Translations under genes and position numbers: made by a program
Assembly (NCBI GenBank): GCA_019239975.1
Contig: JAFAZE010000020.1
Span: forward strand, 1 to 44,616
Direction: 5' to 3'
Origin: Streptosporangiaceae bacterium
Lineage (GTDB): Bacteria > Actinomycetota > Actinomycetes > Streptosporangiales > Streptosporangiaceae
DNA length: 44,616 nucleotides
Part shown: piece after piece, positions 1 through 11,346 of the stretch
How the letters are laid out: every line of letters begins with the position of its first letter
Numbering within the stretch: the stretch's first letter is position 1
The notes under the pieces: generated by a model
What the model saw: only the letters and a program-made list of their open reading frames with translations
Databases searched by the model: none
What the model was told of the DNA's origin: nothing

Positions 1-371
1 GCCGCGATCGAGCGCCGCCGCCACGCGTAGTACGGCCAGAGCTCGAGCGGCAGGACGCAGGCCGCGTGCGCCCAGTACTCGAACGTCGCCGGCTTCCTCG
101 CCGGCCAGTAGGCGTTCTCCACCGCGTCCCGCCCGACCGGGCCGAGCCGCGCGTACGCGACCAGTTCGTGGGACCGCGCCAGCACGCTGATCGTGTCGAG
201 TTGCACCGCTCCGACCCGGTGCAGCATCCCCGCGACGCCGCCACGTCGCCCGCCGCCGAGAAACCCTTGCGCGTAGAGGGTGAGCCGCCGCGCCTCGTCC
301 GCGGTTAGCTGCCGCGTCTCCGTAGCTGGGCTCTGCTTTTCATCCAGAACGTACGCGGCATTCTCTCCCAC
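1..371 (-). CDS. YcaQ/AlkX-like winged-helix DNA glycosylase (5' part, runs off window)
   Basis: Only the N-terminal ~123 codons are present; the gene continues past the left edge. The translation contains GAVQLDTIS, RSHELVAYARLG and EYWAHAACVLP, the conserved opening of the HTH_42/YcaQ family, whose members excise alkylated bases and unhook interstrand DNA crosslinks. The QLD triplet in GAVQLDTI fits the Q-hydrophobic-D catalytic signature of the YcaQ (AlkX) branch rather than the QxQ of AlkZ. No ATG is available in frame near the start. GTG at 371-369 is the best candidate, giving an N-terminus of about 20 residues before the conserved LTADEARRLTLYAQGF; its ribosome site is weak. The family call is secure; substrate is inferred from the family. 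Confidence 0.82.
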   Translation of the reverse strand, partial: MGENAAYVLDEKQSPATETRQLTADEARRLTLYAQGFLGGGRRGGVAGMLHRVGAVQLDTISVLARSHELVAYARLGPVGRDAVENAYWPARKPATFEYWAHAACVLPLELWPYYAWRRRSIA

Positions 372-407
372 CCCACCGACTCTAGCGGCGGGGTACGACA
401 ATCCGGC

Positions 408-689
408 TCAGTACCAGTCGGTGCTGAAGGTCTTCGCGAACGCGGTCATCAGGCAGCCGACAACCGCGATGCCGACGCCGAGCCAGAACGCCCACCACGT
501 GGGGTGCGGCACCAGCGCGATGCCGCCCACGACGAACCCGACGACTATGACCGAGATCGCCACCCAGGATATGGGCCTGCCCGAGTTGTGCTCCAGATGA
601 TGCTCGCCGTGCGGCAGGGTTTGCTCAGCACCGTGCGCCATCGACTGGCCGCCCGTTTCCGTCACAGCGCCTGATGCCTGCTCGGCCAC
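408..689 (-). CDS. Small two-helix membrane protein, HGxxE-type actinobacterial family
   Basis: A 93-residue protein with a polar N-terminus (about 60 residues, including HGAEQ and PHGEHHLEH) followed by two hydrophobic helices: one after GRPISWVA, and one spanning the WWAFWLGVGIAVVG segment. This resembles short actinobacterial proteins with an HG-containing N-terminus and two membrane spans, of unknown function. I chose GTG at 689 because GAGGAGG sits just upstream at proper spacing. A longer frame to 776 lacks such a site, and an internal ATG at 641 is a weaker alternative. It is divergent from secA, so the 690-796 gap, which is AT-rich for this genome around 725-740, probably carries both promoters. 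Confidence 0.7.
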   Translation of the reverse strand: MAEQASGAVTETGGQSMAHGAEQTLPHGEHHLEHNSGRPISWVAISVIVVGFVVGGIALVPHPTWWAFWLGVGIAVVGCLMTAFAKTFSTDWY

Positions 690-796
690 GACCCCTCCTC
701 GAACGCCTATGCTGAAGCCTGGCAAGAAAAATACCCTAAGGGCATGGAGCGACGGCAGCCGGCCCCTCCAGGCCAATCCGCAAGGAGCACCGAACA

Positions 797-4012
<3,216 letters not shown>

Positions 4013-4029
4013 CACCGCGCTACCGGCCG

Positions 4030-4599
4030 TCAGGCCGTCTCGATGTCGGTGCACAGCCATGCGGGTGGGGTCGCGGCCCGGCGTGGCGCCTGCTGATACC
4101 GTGCGGTTCGCTCGAACCGCACGGCGAGGGCGCGCGTGCGCGGCCCGAATCCGGCGACGACCGTCATTTCCATGACGTCCGGCGCGGGCCGCGAGGTAAC
4201 GACGCGCAGGATGCGCGGTCGCTGCCCGCAGGCGAGCCGCGATCCGATCCTGCTGAACTGAACCCGTGCCCGCTGCGTGGTCCATGGGACGATCTGGCGT
4301 GCTGGCCGGGAACCGGCCAGCACCTCGGCGAGAACCTGGGCGAATTGCCTGGGCCAGTCATCGCCCCCGCGAGCCGGGCCGCCGTGCCCCCCGCGGCCGG
4401 TGGTGACCGAGCCGGGCATTTTCCCGGCCGGCACGGTCGTGGCGGCCGGGAAGGCAGCCGGGGCCGGGAAGGCAGCCGGGACCGTGCCGCGCGCACGGCC
4501 GCGCGGGTCGCCGTCGTATGGGGGAGCCGCGTCCGGCACCGGCGAGAGTCTGACCATGGGCAGGTCGTCGCGTGCTAGCAAGCGCTGCTGTGCCGACAT
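4030..4599 (-). CDS. DUF6459-family protein downstream of secA
   Basis: A 189-residue actinobacterial protein of unknown function. The recognisable part is the C-terminal half: RILRVVTSRPAPDVME, then MTVVAGFGPRTRALAVRFER, ending WLCTDIETA. The N-terminal half is a Pro/Ala/Gly-rich linker with no predicted fold. The chosen ATG at 4599 follows an AGGGGGA ribosome site; the frame stays open further upstream to 4764 but without initiation signals. Its position convergent to and 17 bases from secA matches the gene order seen in Streptomyces-type genomes, which suggests but does not prove a link with export. No signal peptide or membrane span is seen. Confidence 0.72.
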   Translation of the reverse strand: MSAQQRLLARDDLPMVRLSPVPDAAPPYDGDPRGRARGTVPAAFPAPAAFPAATTVPAGKMPGSVTTGRGGHGGPARGGDDWPRQFAQVLAEVLAGSRPARQIVPWTTQRARVQFSRIGSRLACGQRPRILRVVTSRPAPDVMEMTVVAGFGPRTRALAVRFERTARYQQAPRRAATPPAWLCTDIETA

Positions 4600-5245
4600 G
4601 GTTCCCCCTGGGACCGTGAGACAAGTGAGATTGCTGAGGTCGCGGCGACGTCCAGCGATGGCATCCGCGTCCGCTGATTTCGCAACCTGTTGTATCTGGC
4701 ACCACCGACATTCTGGAGAGCGTCCCACTTGCCGCACGCGCTGTGCGTCCCGCGTCGGCCGCACCCATTACCCGCCGACGGCCCGTTTGCACGCCGGGCG
4801 CGTCGGCGGCGCCCGCCGCGCGCCCGCACACCCGCCGCGCCCGTAATGCTCAGCCGCGCACCGCCCCGTCGGCCATGCTCGCCGCGCGCCGATTGCGCGC
4901 CCGCCCGCCCACCGCGCCACGCGCGCCACGCGCGCCACACTGCATCCCATCGCACGGCCCTGCGTTTCCACCATGCGGTGGGGCCGAACACTGTTGTGGA
5001 ACCTAGGGGGTCACATACGACCCCGCGTTTCCGCGACGCCGCAGAGGCGGGGAGTTTTCTGGAAACTAGGGGCCAGCAACCGTCACTTCTTCTTCTCCGG
5101 TAACAGGCCTGCACCCTGGACCGGGACCGGTGCCGGTCTCCGGGCGGTCACAACGCCGACCAGTGACTGCCGTGACAGATGTGACTCTTTGCCCCCGGTG
5201 GCCCCCCGAAAGCGCGCGGCGGTCGGCTCGGGGTGACCGACAGCG
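4600..5245. other. Gene-free segment with short direct repeats
   Basis: No convincing gene is seen in about 650 bases; open frames here are short, overlap in several frames and give low-complexity Arg/Ala/Pro products. Features present are: a 9-bp unit CGCGCCACG repeated three times at 4913-4938; an inverted repeat GGGGTC-N6-GACCCC at 5007-5024; and a near-identical 13-bp pair TGGAACCTAGGGG (4997-5009) and TGGAAACTAGGGG (5060-5072), 63 bases apart. These could be regulator sites or a leader for something outside the recognised genes, but no target is evident. Confidence 0.5.
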
Positions 5246-5293
5246 TGAATGTGGCGGAGAGTCCGATCAGAGCCGGACTCTCCGCCACATTCA
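5246..5293 (-). terminator. Perfect 20-bp stem terminator after ssuA
   Basis: Two perfect 20-base arms (5246-5265 and 5274-5293) separated by an 8-base loop form a very stable hairpin 17 bases beyond the ssuA stop. There is no T-tract, as is common for actinobacterial terminators. It probably ends the ssuCBA transcript. Confidence 0.85.
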
Positions 5294-5310
5294 GGGGTTC
5301 GCGGCCGCGG

Positions 5311-6363
5311 CTAGCCGCCGACGGTGTTGTTGAAGGCGGTTGTGATGTAGCCGGACATGGCGACCTTGGCGGGGATCAGGCCCGCCGCGTAGAACTGGTT
5401 GACCAGGTTCTGCTCGGACGAGACGATCGCGCTCGTGATGGGGACGGGGGTCGTGGCGGACACCTTCGCCGCCGTGTCCATGATGCTGGCCGGAAGCCCG
5501 GCGGCCTTGCCCCAGGCGACGGCCCACTCGGCAGGGTGCGTCGCGGTCCAGACGTAGGCCTTGTCCAGCGTCGCCAGGTAGACCTTGATCGCCGCGGCCT
5601 TGGCCGGGTCGGCCGCCGCGGCCTTCGACGCCACCTCGAAGGAGTAGGGGTTACCGTAGGCGGGCCCGACGGACAGCACGCGGGCGTTGTCCTGCGCGAC
5701 GACCTGCTGGACGTACGGCGGCCAGACGTCCCAGGCGTCGACCGAACCGGACGTGAACGCGGCGAGCGCCAAGGCGGGCTGCAGGTTCGCGATCGTGACG
5801 TCCTTTGCGGTCAGCCCCCCCTTGGTCAGCACGGTCAGCAGGTTGTAGTCGGCCGAGCTGCCGTTGCCGACGGCGATCCTCTTGCCCCGAAGCTGCGAGA
5901 TCGATGTGATCGTGGAGTTCTTCGGCACGATCACCGCGTCCTGGTCGCCGGCGTCTGTCTTGCGGGCGCCGACGATCTCCACCGCCTCGCCGCCCGCGGC
6001 GGCGAAGACCGGGGGCGCGTCGCCGACGCCGCCGATGTCGACCGAGCCCGACGCCATCGCCTGGAGCATCGGCGGCCCGGAGGTGAAATCGGACCAGCTG
6101 ACCTTGAACGGCAGCGTGCCGAGCAGTCCGGCGGCCTTCAGGACGGCCTCGGCCCCGGTTCCCTTCTGGTCGCCGACGTTCAGCGTCACCGACGACAGGT
6201 TAACTCCGGAGCCCGAGCCGGCCGCCGCGGCCGAGGCCGTCGGCGTGCCGCCCGAACCTCCGCCGGCCGAACCTGCGCCGGCCGGGCCCGGCGACGACGA
6301 GCAGCCGGCCGCGACCAGCCCGGCGATGACGAGCACGGCGGCGCCAAAGGGTCTATTGATCAT
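5311..6363 (-). CDS. ssuA: SsuA-type ABC transporter substrate-binding lipoprotein
   Basis: A 350-residue lipoprotein: hydrophobic signal with lipobox LVAAGC at residues 16-21, a Gly/Ser/Ala-rich tether to about 55, then a periplasmic-binding fold of the NMT1/SsuA class. Family landmarks are the GTGAEAVLKAAGLL stretch, SGPPMLQAMASGSVDIGGVGDAPP and SGSVDAWDVWPPY. It would capture aliphatic sulfonates, taurine or a related small anion outside the membrane and pass it to the neighbouring permease. The ATG has AAGGA about 10 bases upstream. It is last in the operon (permease, ATPase, binding protein), 26 bases after ssuB. Sulfonate is the usual ligand of this class; nitrate or a thiamine precursor cannot be excluded from sequence. 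Confidence 0.88.
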   Translation of the reverse strand: MINRPFGAAVLVIAGLVAAGCSSSPGPAGAGSAGGGSGGTPTASAAAAGSGSGVNLSSVTLNVGDQKGTGAEAVLKAAGLLGTLPFKVSWSDFTSGPPMLQAMASGSVDIGGVGDAPPVFAAAGGEAVEIVGARKTDAGDQDAVIVPKNSTITSISQLRGKRIAVGNGSSADYNLLTVLTKGGLTAKDVTIANLQPALALAAFTSGSVDAWDVWPPYVQQVVAQDNARVLSVGPAYGNPYSFEVASKAAAADPAKAAAIKVYLATLDKAYVWTATHPAEWAVAWGKAAGLPASIMDTAAKVSATTPVPITSAIVSSEQNLVNQFYAAGLIPAKVAMSGYITTAFNNTVGG

Positions 6364-6389
6364 GCGAATCAGGTTCCTTGTCGGTCAGG

Positions 6390-7259
6390 TCAGTCGGTTG
6401 GCCCGCGGAGCTCGCTCCGCGGCGGAGCCCAGGGGATCCGGGATGGCATCCCCGAGCGGAAAGTCACCGGGGTTAATTGAGTTGAGTCGGCGGGAACGCC
6501 GAGTTCGGTGAGCAGCCGCAGGCGCAGCGCGCTGAGCGCCGGATGATCACGGTCGCGTGGCCTCGGCAGCGTGATGGGCGCCTGATGGGCGATGCGCCCG
6601 TCGCCGAGGACGAGAACCCGGTCGGCGAGCGCGAGCGCCTCGTCCACGTCGTGGGTGACCAGCAGCACGGCGGGCCGGTGCCGTTCCCACAGGCTGAGCA
6701 CGAGCCGGTGGATGGTGATTCTGGTCAGCGCGTCGAGCGCGCTGAAGGGCTCGTCGAGCAGCAGCAGCCGCGGCTCCCGGACCAGAGCCCGCGCCAGCGA
6801 CGCCCGCTGCGCCTCGCCGCCGGACAGCGTCAGCGGCCACGCCGACTCGCGTTCGGCCAGGCCGACCTCGCGCAGCGCGGTGCGGGCGACGGACACCGGG
6901 TCGGCCGCGCGCAGGCCGAGCGCGACGTTGGCGAGCACGCGCTTCCACGGCACGAGGCGCGGCTCCTGGAACGCGACCGACACCGGGCCCGGCGCCGCGA
7001 TCGAGCCGGTGACCTCCTGGTCCAGCCCGGCGAGCGCGCGCAGCAGCGTGGACTTGCCCGATCCGCTGCGGCCTATCAGCGCCACGAACTCGCCGGCCGC
7101 GATGTCCAGGTCCAGGCCGCCGAGGACCTTGCGGAACCCGAACGAACGGGTCACCCCGCGCAGCGACGCGGCCACACCGGAAGGAACGGCGTGGGCCTGG
7201 GGCGGCGCCGGCGCTCGTTCGGAAGAAATTTCCTTTATTCCACGAAGCCGCGGCGCCAC
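6390..7259 (-). CDS. ssuB: SsuB-type ABC transporter ATPase
   Basis: A 289-residue ATP-binding subunit that powers the sulfonate-class importer. It has Walker A GRSGSGKST, Q-loop region SVAFQEPRLVPW, signature LSGGEAQR, Walker B RLLLLDEPF and the switch histidine in LLVTHDVDEA. The C-terminal tail after the ATPase core (about 40 residues) is variable. The start is GTG at 7259, inside the end of the permease gene, with AAGGAAGG 7 bases upstream. This makes a 25-base overlap, so translation of the two subunits is probably coupled. Confidence 0.9.
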   Translation of the reverse strand: MAPRLRGIKEISSERAPAPPQAHAVPSGVAASLRGVTRSFGFRKVLGGLDLDIAAGEFVALIGRSGSGKSTLLRALAGLDQEVTGSIAAPGPVSVAFQEPRLVPWKRVLANVALGLRAADPVSVARTALREVGLAERESAWPLTLSGGEAQRASLARALVREPRLLLLDEPFSALDALTRITIHRLVLSLWERHRPAVLLVTHDVDEALALADRVLVLGDGRIAHQAPITLPRPRDRDHPALSALRLRLLTELGVPADSTQLTPVTFRSGMPSRIPWAPPRSELRGPTD

Positions 7260-8140
7260 ACCAGTGCCTTCCTTTCGAGGAGCCGCACCAGGGCGTCGGC
7301 GAGCAGGCCCAGGATCGCGTAGACGATCAGCGCCACCATGATCACGCTGGTCTGCAGGAACTGCTCGGCCTGCGTGATCATGAAGCCGAGCCCCGCGCTG
7401 GCGTTGATCTGCTCGCCGACCACGAGCGCGAGCAGCGATGCCACCAGGGACAGCCGCAGGCCGGTCAGCACCTGGGGGAGCGCTCCGGGCAGCACGATGT
7501 GCCGGAGCATCTCGCTCCTGCGCAGCCCCAGGACGTGGCCGACCTCGGCGAGCTTGCGGTCGACGTTGCGGATTCCCGCGAACGTCTCGATGTACATGAG
7601 GAACGTGGCGGCCAGCGTGACGAAGAGCACCTTCGGCAGCTCGCCGATGCCGAACCAGACGATGAACAGCGGGATCAGGCCGAGCAGCGGCACGCTGCGC
7701 AGCGCCTGCATGATCGGGTCGAGGATCGTCTCGCCGGCCCGGCTCAGCCCGGAGATCACGCCGAGGAACACGCCGGCGACGACGCCGGCGGCGAAGCCCA
7801 TCGCCCAGCGCTCGCAGGAGACGAGCAGCGAAGACTGCAGCGTGCCGTAGGTCGGCGAGTCCGCCACGATCAGGTTGTACGCGGTGTGCACGATCGAGGC
7901 CGGCGAGCCCAGTTTGCTCGCCGGAAGCAGGCCGGTGCTGCTCGCCGCCTGCCAGAGCCCGACGGCGACCACCGGGCTGATCAGCCGCAGCCAGCCCTGA
8001 CCGGTGAACCGGCGGCCTGCTGGCTGACGGCCACCGGCCGCGGCGGCGTCATCGGCGACGACAAGACCGGGGCCGCCAAACGCGGCCGCGAAACCGTGCG
8101 AGCCGGTGCCGGCCGGTGCGGTCCGTGCGGGTGTGGGCAC
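7235..8140 (-). CDS. ssuC: SsuC-type ABC transporter permease
   Basis: A 302-residue inner-membrane permease of the BPD_transp_1 class with about six hydrophobic spans. The EAA-type cytoplasmic loop that contacts the ATPase reads EVGHVLGLRRSEMLRHIVLPGALPQVLTGLR. This is first in the operon. An ATG at 8146 lies directly against the ribosome site GGAAGAGG and is too close to use; GTG at 8140 has 6 bases of spacing, so I chose it. The N-terminal ~45 residues before the first span are low-complexity and unusually long for the family. Confidence 0.88.
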   Translation of the reverse strand: MPTPARTAPAGTGSHGFAAAFGGPGLVVADDAAAAGGRQPAGRRFTGQGWLRLISPVVAVGLWQAASSTGLLPASKLGSPASIVHTAYNLIVADSPTYGTLQSSLLVSCERWAMGFAAGVVAGVFLGVISGLSRAGETILDPIMQALRSVPLLGLIPLFIVWFGIGELPKVLFVTLAATFLMYIETFAGIRNVDRKLAEVGHVLGLRRSEMLRHIVLPGALPQVLTGLRLSLVASLLALVVGEQINASAGLGFMITQAEQFLQTSVIMVALIVYAILGLLADALVRLLERKALVWRRGFVE

Positions 8141-8157
8141 GAGCATCCTCTTCCGTG

Positions 8158-8202
8158 GTGAACCGGTTCACTCATGGTGCCGCGACTCGCCGATATTGTC
8201 AA
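8158..8202 (-). promoter_or_regulatory. ssuCBA promoter with 14-bp palindromic operator
   Basis: Reading on the minus strand, a perfect -35 TTGACA (8202-8197) is followed after 17 bases by CACCAT (8179-8174, a weak -10). A perfect 14-bp palindrome, GTGAACCGGTTCAC (8158-8171), lies immediately downstream across the expected transcription start. This geometry is typical of a repressor operator. The regulator is not in the window. Confidence 0.6.
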
Positions 8203-8450
8203 CTAAATCAATAGGAAATATCGAAATACGGGCTTTACCGGGATGTCGCAGCCGTCGAAGAGGTCCGCGGAGGCGGCTGGTGTGTTCGGCGGCCCGCTTG
8301 CGATGGCGGCATGAACGCAGGGCCTGGTCCGCGCCAACCCGGGTGCGGGATGACAGGGGTGCATCACACCGATACCGATTTGACGGCCGAGCGGCCGCCG
8401 GTGTTGTTTCCAGGCCTGCTCTGACCGCGATTGGTCTAGTGTTAGCGACC
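8203..8450. other. Intergenic region between ssuC and vsr
   Basis: No gene is supported. The segment 8190-8230 is AT-rich against the background and belongs to the ssuCBA promoter region. A TAGTGT hexamer at 8437-8442 lies 8 bases before the vsr ATG and could be the -10 of a leaderless transcript. Short inverted repeats such as GGTG-N5-CACC near 8358 are unremarkable. Confidence 0.4.
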
Positions 8451-8945
8451 ATGGCGGACCATCGGGCGGACTATCCGCAGCCGTCCAGTCCCGGTCGTTC
8501 GGCCAACATGCGCGCGATCCGCCGCACCGACACCAAGCCCGAGGTGGCGCTGCGCCACGCGCTGCACCAGATGGGGTACCGCTATCGCAAGGACTACCGG
8601 CTCGACCTCGACGGCGGGAAGCGGGTACGGCCGGACATCGCGTTCACCTCGCGCAAGGTGGCGGTGTTCATCGACGGGTGCTTCTGGCATTCCTGTCCCG
8701 ACCACGGATCCAAGCCGCGGGTGAACGAGTTCTACTGGGCGCCCAAGCTGCTGCGTACCGTCGAGCGGGACCGGGCCGCCGACGCCGCCCTGATCATCGC
8801 CGGGTGGAAGGTCGTGCGGCTGTGGGAGCACGTTCCGCTGGACGACGCCGTCGCCGCGGTGCTGGCCGCGCTGGGCGGCGGCGCGGCGACGGCGTCCGGG
8901 CAGCAGGGCACGCCCGGCACGCCGCCCGGCACGCCCGGGGCATGA
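8451..8945 (+). CDS. vsr: Very short patch repair endonuclease Vsr
   Basis: A 164-residue nuclease that nicks DNA 5' of the T in T:G mismatches arising from 5-methylcytosine deamination. The family landmarks are complete: NMRAIRRTDTKPEVALRHAL at the N-terminus, the catalytic aspartate in VRPDIAF, FIDGCFWHSCPDHG with the zinc/catalytic Cys-His residues, VERD, and GWKVVRLWEH at the end of the fold. A Gly/Thr/Pro tail of about 25 residues follows. There is no Shine-Dalgarno site before ATG 8451, so initiation may be leaderless. The frame stays open upstream but the family begins here. No cytosine methyltransferase is adjacent. DUF6912 follows after 6 bases. Confidence 0.92.
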   Translation: MADHRADYPQPSSPGRSANMRAIRRTDTKPEVALRHALHQMGYRYRKDYRLDLDGGKRVRPDIAFTSRKVAVFIDGCFWHSCPDHGSKPRVNEFYWAPKLLRTVERDRAADAALIIAGWKVVRLWEHVPLDDAVAAVLAALGGGAATASGQQGTPGTPPGTPGA

Positions 8946-8951
8946 GGCGCC

Positions 8952-9512
8952 ATGCGTGTATACCTGCCGTCGACCGTGCCCGCGCTCGCCGGCCTGCTCC
9001 GGGCCGGCGAGGCCGGGCCGCCGCCGCTGGGCGGCTTCGCCGTGACGCCCGCCCTGCGCGAGGCCTACAGCAGCGGTGACGAGGAGGAACTCGAGTACGT
9101 CGCCATGATGGCGGCGGCGCGTGCGTCGCTGCGGCTGCTCAGCGCCGACCCGGAGGCGCCGCGCCGCAGGGTCGTGCTCGCCGCCGAGGTGGCGCCCGGC
9201 TCGGTCAGCTGGACCGCGTACCCGGACGAGCCCGCCACGGTGGTGATCACGGCGGTGGTTCCGCTGGCGGCGCTGGCGGCGGGCCACGCCGATGCGGCGG
9301 ATGCCGAGCACGACGTGCGCGCGGCGGCCGAGGCCATCGCGGCGGCCGACGCCGGCGACGATGACGCGAGCTTCACCGTGGACGGCGCGGAAGGGCACGA
9401 GCTGCTCTGGTACGCGACCCAGGAACTCTTCGACCTGGCCGCCGCCGACTCCGCAGGCCCCGCCGCCGACTCCGCAGGCCCCACGGACCCCGCAGGCCCC
9501 TCGCCGGAATGA
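8952..9512 (+). CDS. DUF6912 family protein
   Basis: A 186-residue actinobacterial protein of unknown function. It matches the DUF6912 pattern: MRVYLPSTVPALAGLL at the start, FAVTPALREAYSSGDEEELEY, ARASLRLL, and RRVVLAAEV followed by an acidic/alanine-rich middle. The tail has a short PAG/DSAG repeat. It starts 6 bases after the vsr stop and is probably co-transcribed with it. No catalytic motif, signal peptide or membrane span is visible. Confidence 0.75.
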   Translation: MRVYLPSTVPALAGLLRAGEAGPPPLGGFAVTPALREAYSSGDEEELEYVAMMAAARASLRLLSADPEAPRRRVVLAAEVAPGSVSWTAYPDEPATVVITAVVPLAALAAGHADAADAEHDVRAAAEAIAAADAGDDDASFTVDGAEGHELLWYATQELFDLAAADSAGPAADSAGPTDPAGPSPE

Positions 9513-9592
9513 TCCCGCGTGCCACTGGGCATGATTCTGCGGCGATAATGAGGCCGTCAGATAGACAAACGTGATCATAAGGGGCAGTCGCC

Positions 9593-11224
9593 ATGGACGC
9601 CGTCGCCAGGGTTCCCGTGCCGTTCAACGAGCCGGTCAGGCAGTACCAGCCCGGCAGTCCGGAACGGGCGGCGCTGGAAGCCAAGATCAAGGAGCTCGCC
9701 GGGCAGCGGGCGGACCTCACGATGACCATCGCCGGCCGGCCGGTGATGGGCGGCGGCGACCGCGTCGACGTGGTACAGCCGCACAACTACCGGCACGTGC
9801 TCGGCCAGCTCGGCAACGCCACCGATGAGGACGTGGCCGCGGCCATCGGCGCCGCCCAGGCCGCGGCGCCCGGCTGGCGGGCGCTGTCCTTCGAGGACCG
9901 GGCCGCGGTCTTCCTCAAGGCAGCCGACCTGCTCGCCGGGCCGTGGCGGGCCACGCTCAACGCGGCGACCATCCTCGGGCAGTCCAAGTCGCCGTTGCAG
10001 GCGGAGATCGACGCCGCGTGCGAGCTGATCGACTTCTGGCGCTACAACGTGGCGTACGCGCGGCAGTTGCTCAGCGAGCAGCCGGAGTCCGGCCCCGGTT
10101 CCTGGAACCGGATGGAGTACCGGCCGCTCGAGGGCTTCGTCCTCGCCATCACGCCGTTCAACTTCACCTCGATAGCCGGCAACCTGCCGACCGCCCCGGC
10201 GCTGCTCGGCAACGTCGTGGTCTGGAAGCCGTCGCCCACCCAGCAGCTCGCGGCGCACTACACGATGCTGCTGCTCGAGGCCGCCGGCCTGCCGCCCGGC
10301 GTGATCAACATGGTGACCGGCGACGGCCAGGCCGTGTCGCGGGTGGCGCTGAGCCACCCGGCGCTGGCCGGAATCCACTTCACCGGCTCGACGGCGACGT
10401 TCCAGCACCTGTGGCGAACCGTCGGCGAGAACATCGCGACGTTCCGCGACTACCCGCGGCTCGTCGGCGAGACCGGCGGCAAGGACTTCGTGATCGTCCA
10501 CCCGTCCGCCGAACGCGACTCGGTGGTCCCCACGCTGATCCGCGGTGCCTTCGAGTACCAGGGCCAGAAGTGCTCCGCCGCCTCCCGCGCCTACCTGCCC
10601 CGCTCGCTGTGGGACGCCGGGATCCGCGACCAGCTCGCCGCGCAGACCGAGTCGCTGACCATGGGCGACGTCTCCGGCGACCTGTCGCTGTTCATGGGCG
10701 CCGTCATCGACGCGCGCGCGCTGGCCAAGCACGCGGGCGCGTTCGAGCGCGCCCGCGGCCGGCCGGCGGTCGAGTTCCTGGCCGGCGGCACGATCGACGA
10801 CTCCGCCGGGTACTTCGTCCGGCCGACCGTGCTGGAATGCGCCGACCCCGCCGACGAGGTGTTCACCACCGAGTACTTCGGGCCGATCCTCGCGGTCCAC
10901 GTCTACCCCGATGAGGACTGGTCCGGGGTCGTCGCCCAGGCCGCGGACGCCGCCTCGTACGCCCTCACCGGCTCCGTCCTCGCCACCGACCGCGCGGCGA
11001 TCGCCGAGGCGGCGAGCAGGCTCCGGTACTCGGCGGGCAACTTCTACATCAACGACAAGCCGACCGGCGCCGTGGTCGGCCAGCAGCCGTTCGGCGGGGC
11101 CAGGGCGAGCGGCACCAACGACAAGGCGGGCTCGGTGTTCAACCTGATCAGGTGGGTATCCGCGCGCACCGTCAAGGAGCTGTTCGTGCCGCCGGCCGAC
11201 TACCGCTACCCGCACATGGGCTGA
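9593..11224 (+). CDS. pruA: L-glutamate gamma-semialdehyde (delta-1-pyrroline-5-carboxylate) dehydrogenase
   Basis: Oxidises glutamate semialdehyde (in equilibrium with P5C) to glutamate with NAD+, the second step of proline degradation. The 543-residue product is of normal length. It shows the N-terminal region of the P5C dehydrogenase branch (PFNEPVRQYQPGSPER), the fold signature ITPFNFTSIAGNLP, the general-base glutamate E293 in VGETGGKDF and the nucleophile C327 in YQGQKCSA. The ATG has AAGGGG upstream. No proline dehydrogenase gene is in the window, so the first step must be encoded elsewhere. Together with the large glutamate dehydrogenase 3 kb downstream, it would feed proline nitrogen and carbon into 2-oxoglutarate. 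Confidence 0.95.
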   Translation: MDAVARVPVPFNEPVRQYQPGSPERAALEAKIKELAGQRADLTMTIAGRPVMGGGDRVDVVQPHNYRHVLGQLGNATDEDVAAAIGAAQAAAPGWRALSFEDRAAVFLKAADLLAGPWRATLNAATILGQSKSPLQAEIDAACELIDFWRYNVAYARQLLSEQPESGPGSWNRMEYRPLEGFVLAITPFNFTSIAGNLPTAPALLGNVVVWKPSPTQQLAAHYTMLLLEAAGLPPGVINMVTGDGQAVSRVALSHPALAGIHFTGSTATFQHLWRTVGENIATFRDYPRLVGETGGKDFVIVHPSAERDSVVPTLIRGAFEYQGQKCSAASRAYLPRSLWDAGIRDQLAAQTESLTMGDVSGDLSLFMGAVIDARALAKHAGAFERARGRPAVEFLAGGTIDDSAGYFVRPTVLECADPADEVFTTEYFGPILAVHVYPDEDWSGVVAQAADAASYALTGSVLATDRAAIAEAASRLRYSAGNFYINDKPTGAVVGQQPFGGARASGTNDKAGSVFNLIRWVSARTVKELFVPPADYRYPHMG

Positions 11225-11346
11225 CCGGCTCGCGCCAGGGCGCAGGTCGTCCAGGCCGAAGCCGGAGGTCAGGCGCTGGCGCCGGCGCCGGGCAGGCCGG
11301 TGGCGTGTTGCGCCGCGCGCGTCCGTACGGCAGAGTCGTTGCGCAC

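Noticed and set aside
4277..5103. Several overlapping plus-strand frames in the segment after the DUF6459 gene
   Set aside because: Arg/Pro/Ala-rich products in competing frames, no ribosome sites, no family pattern.
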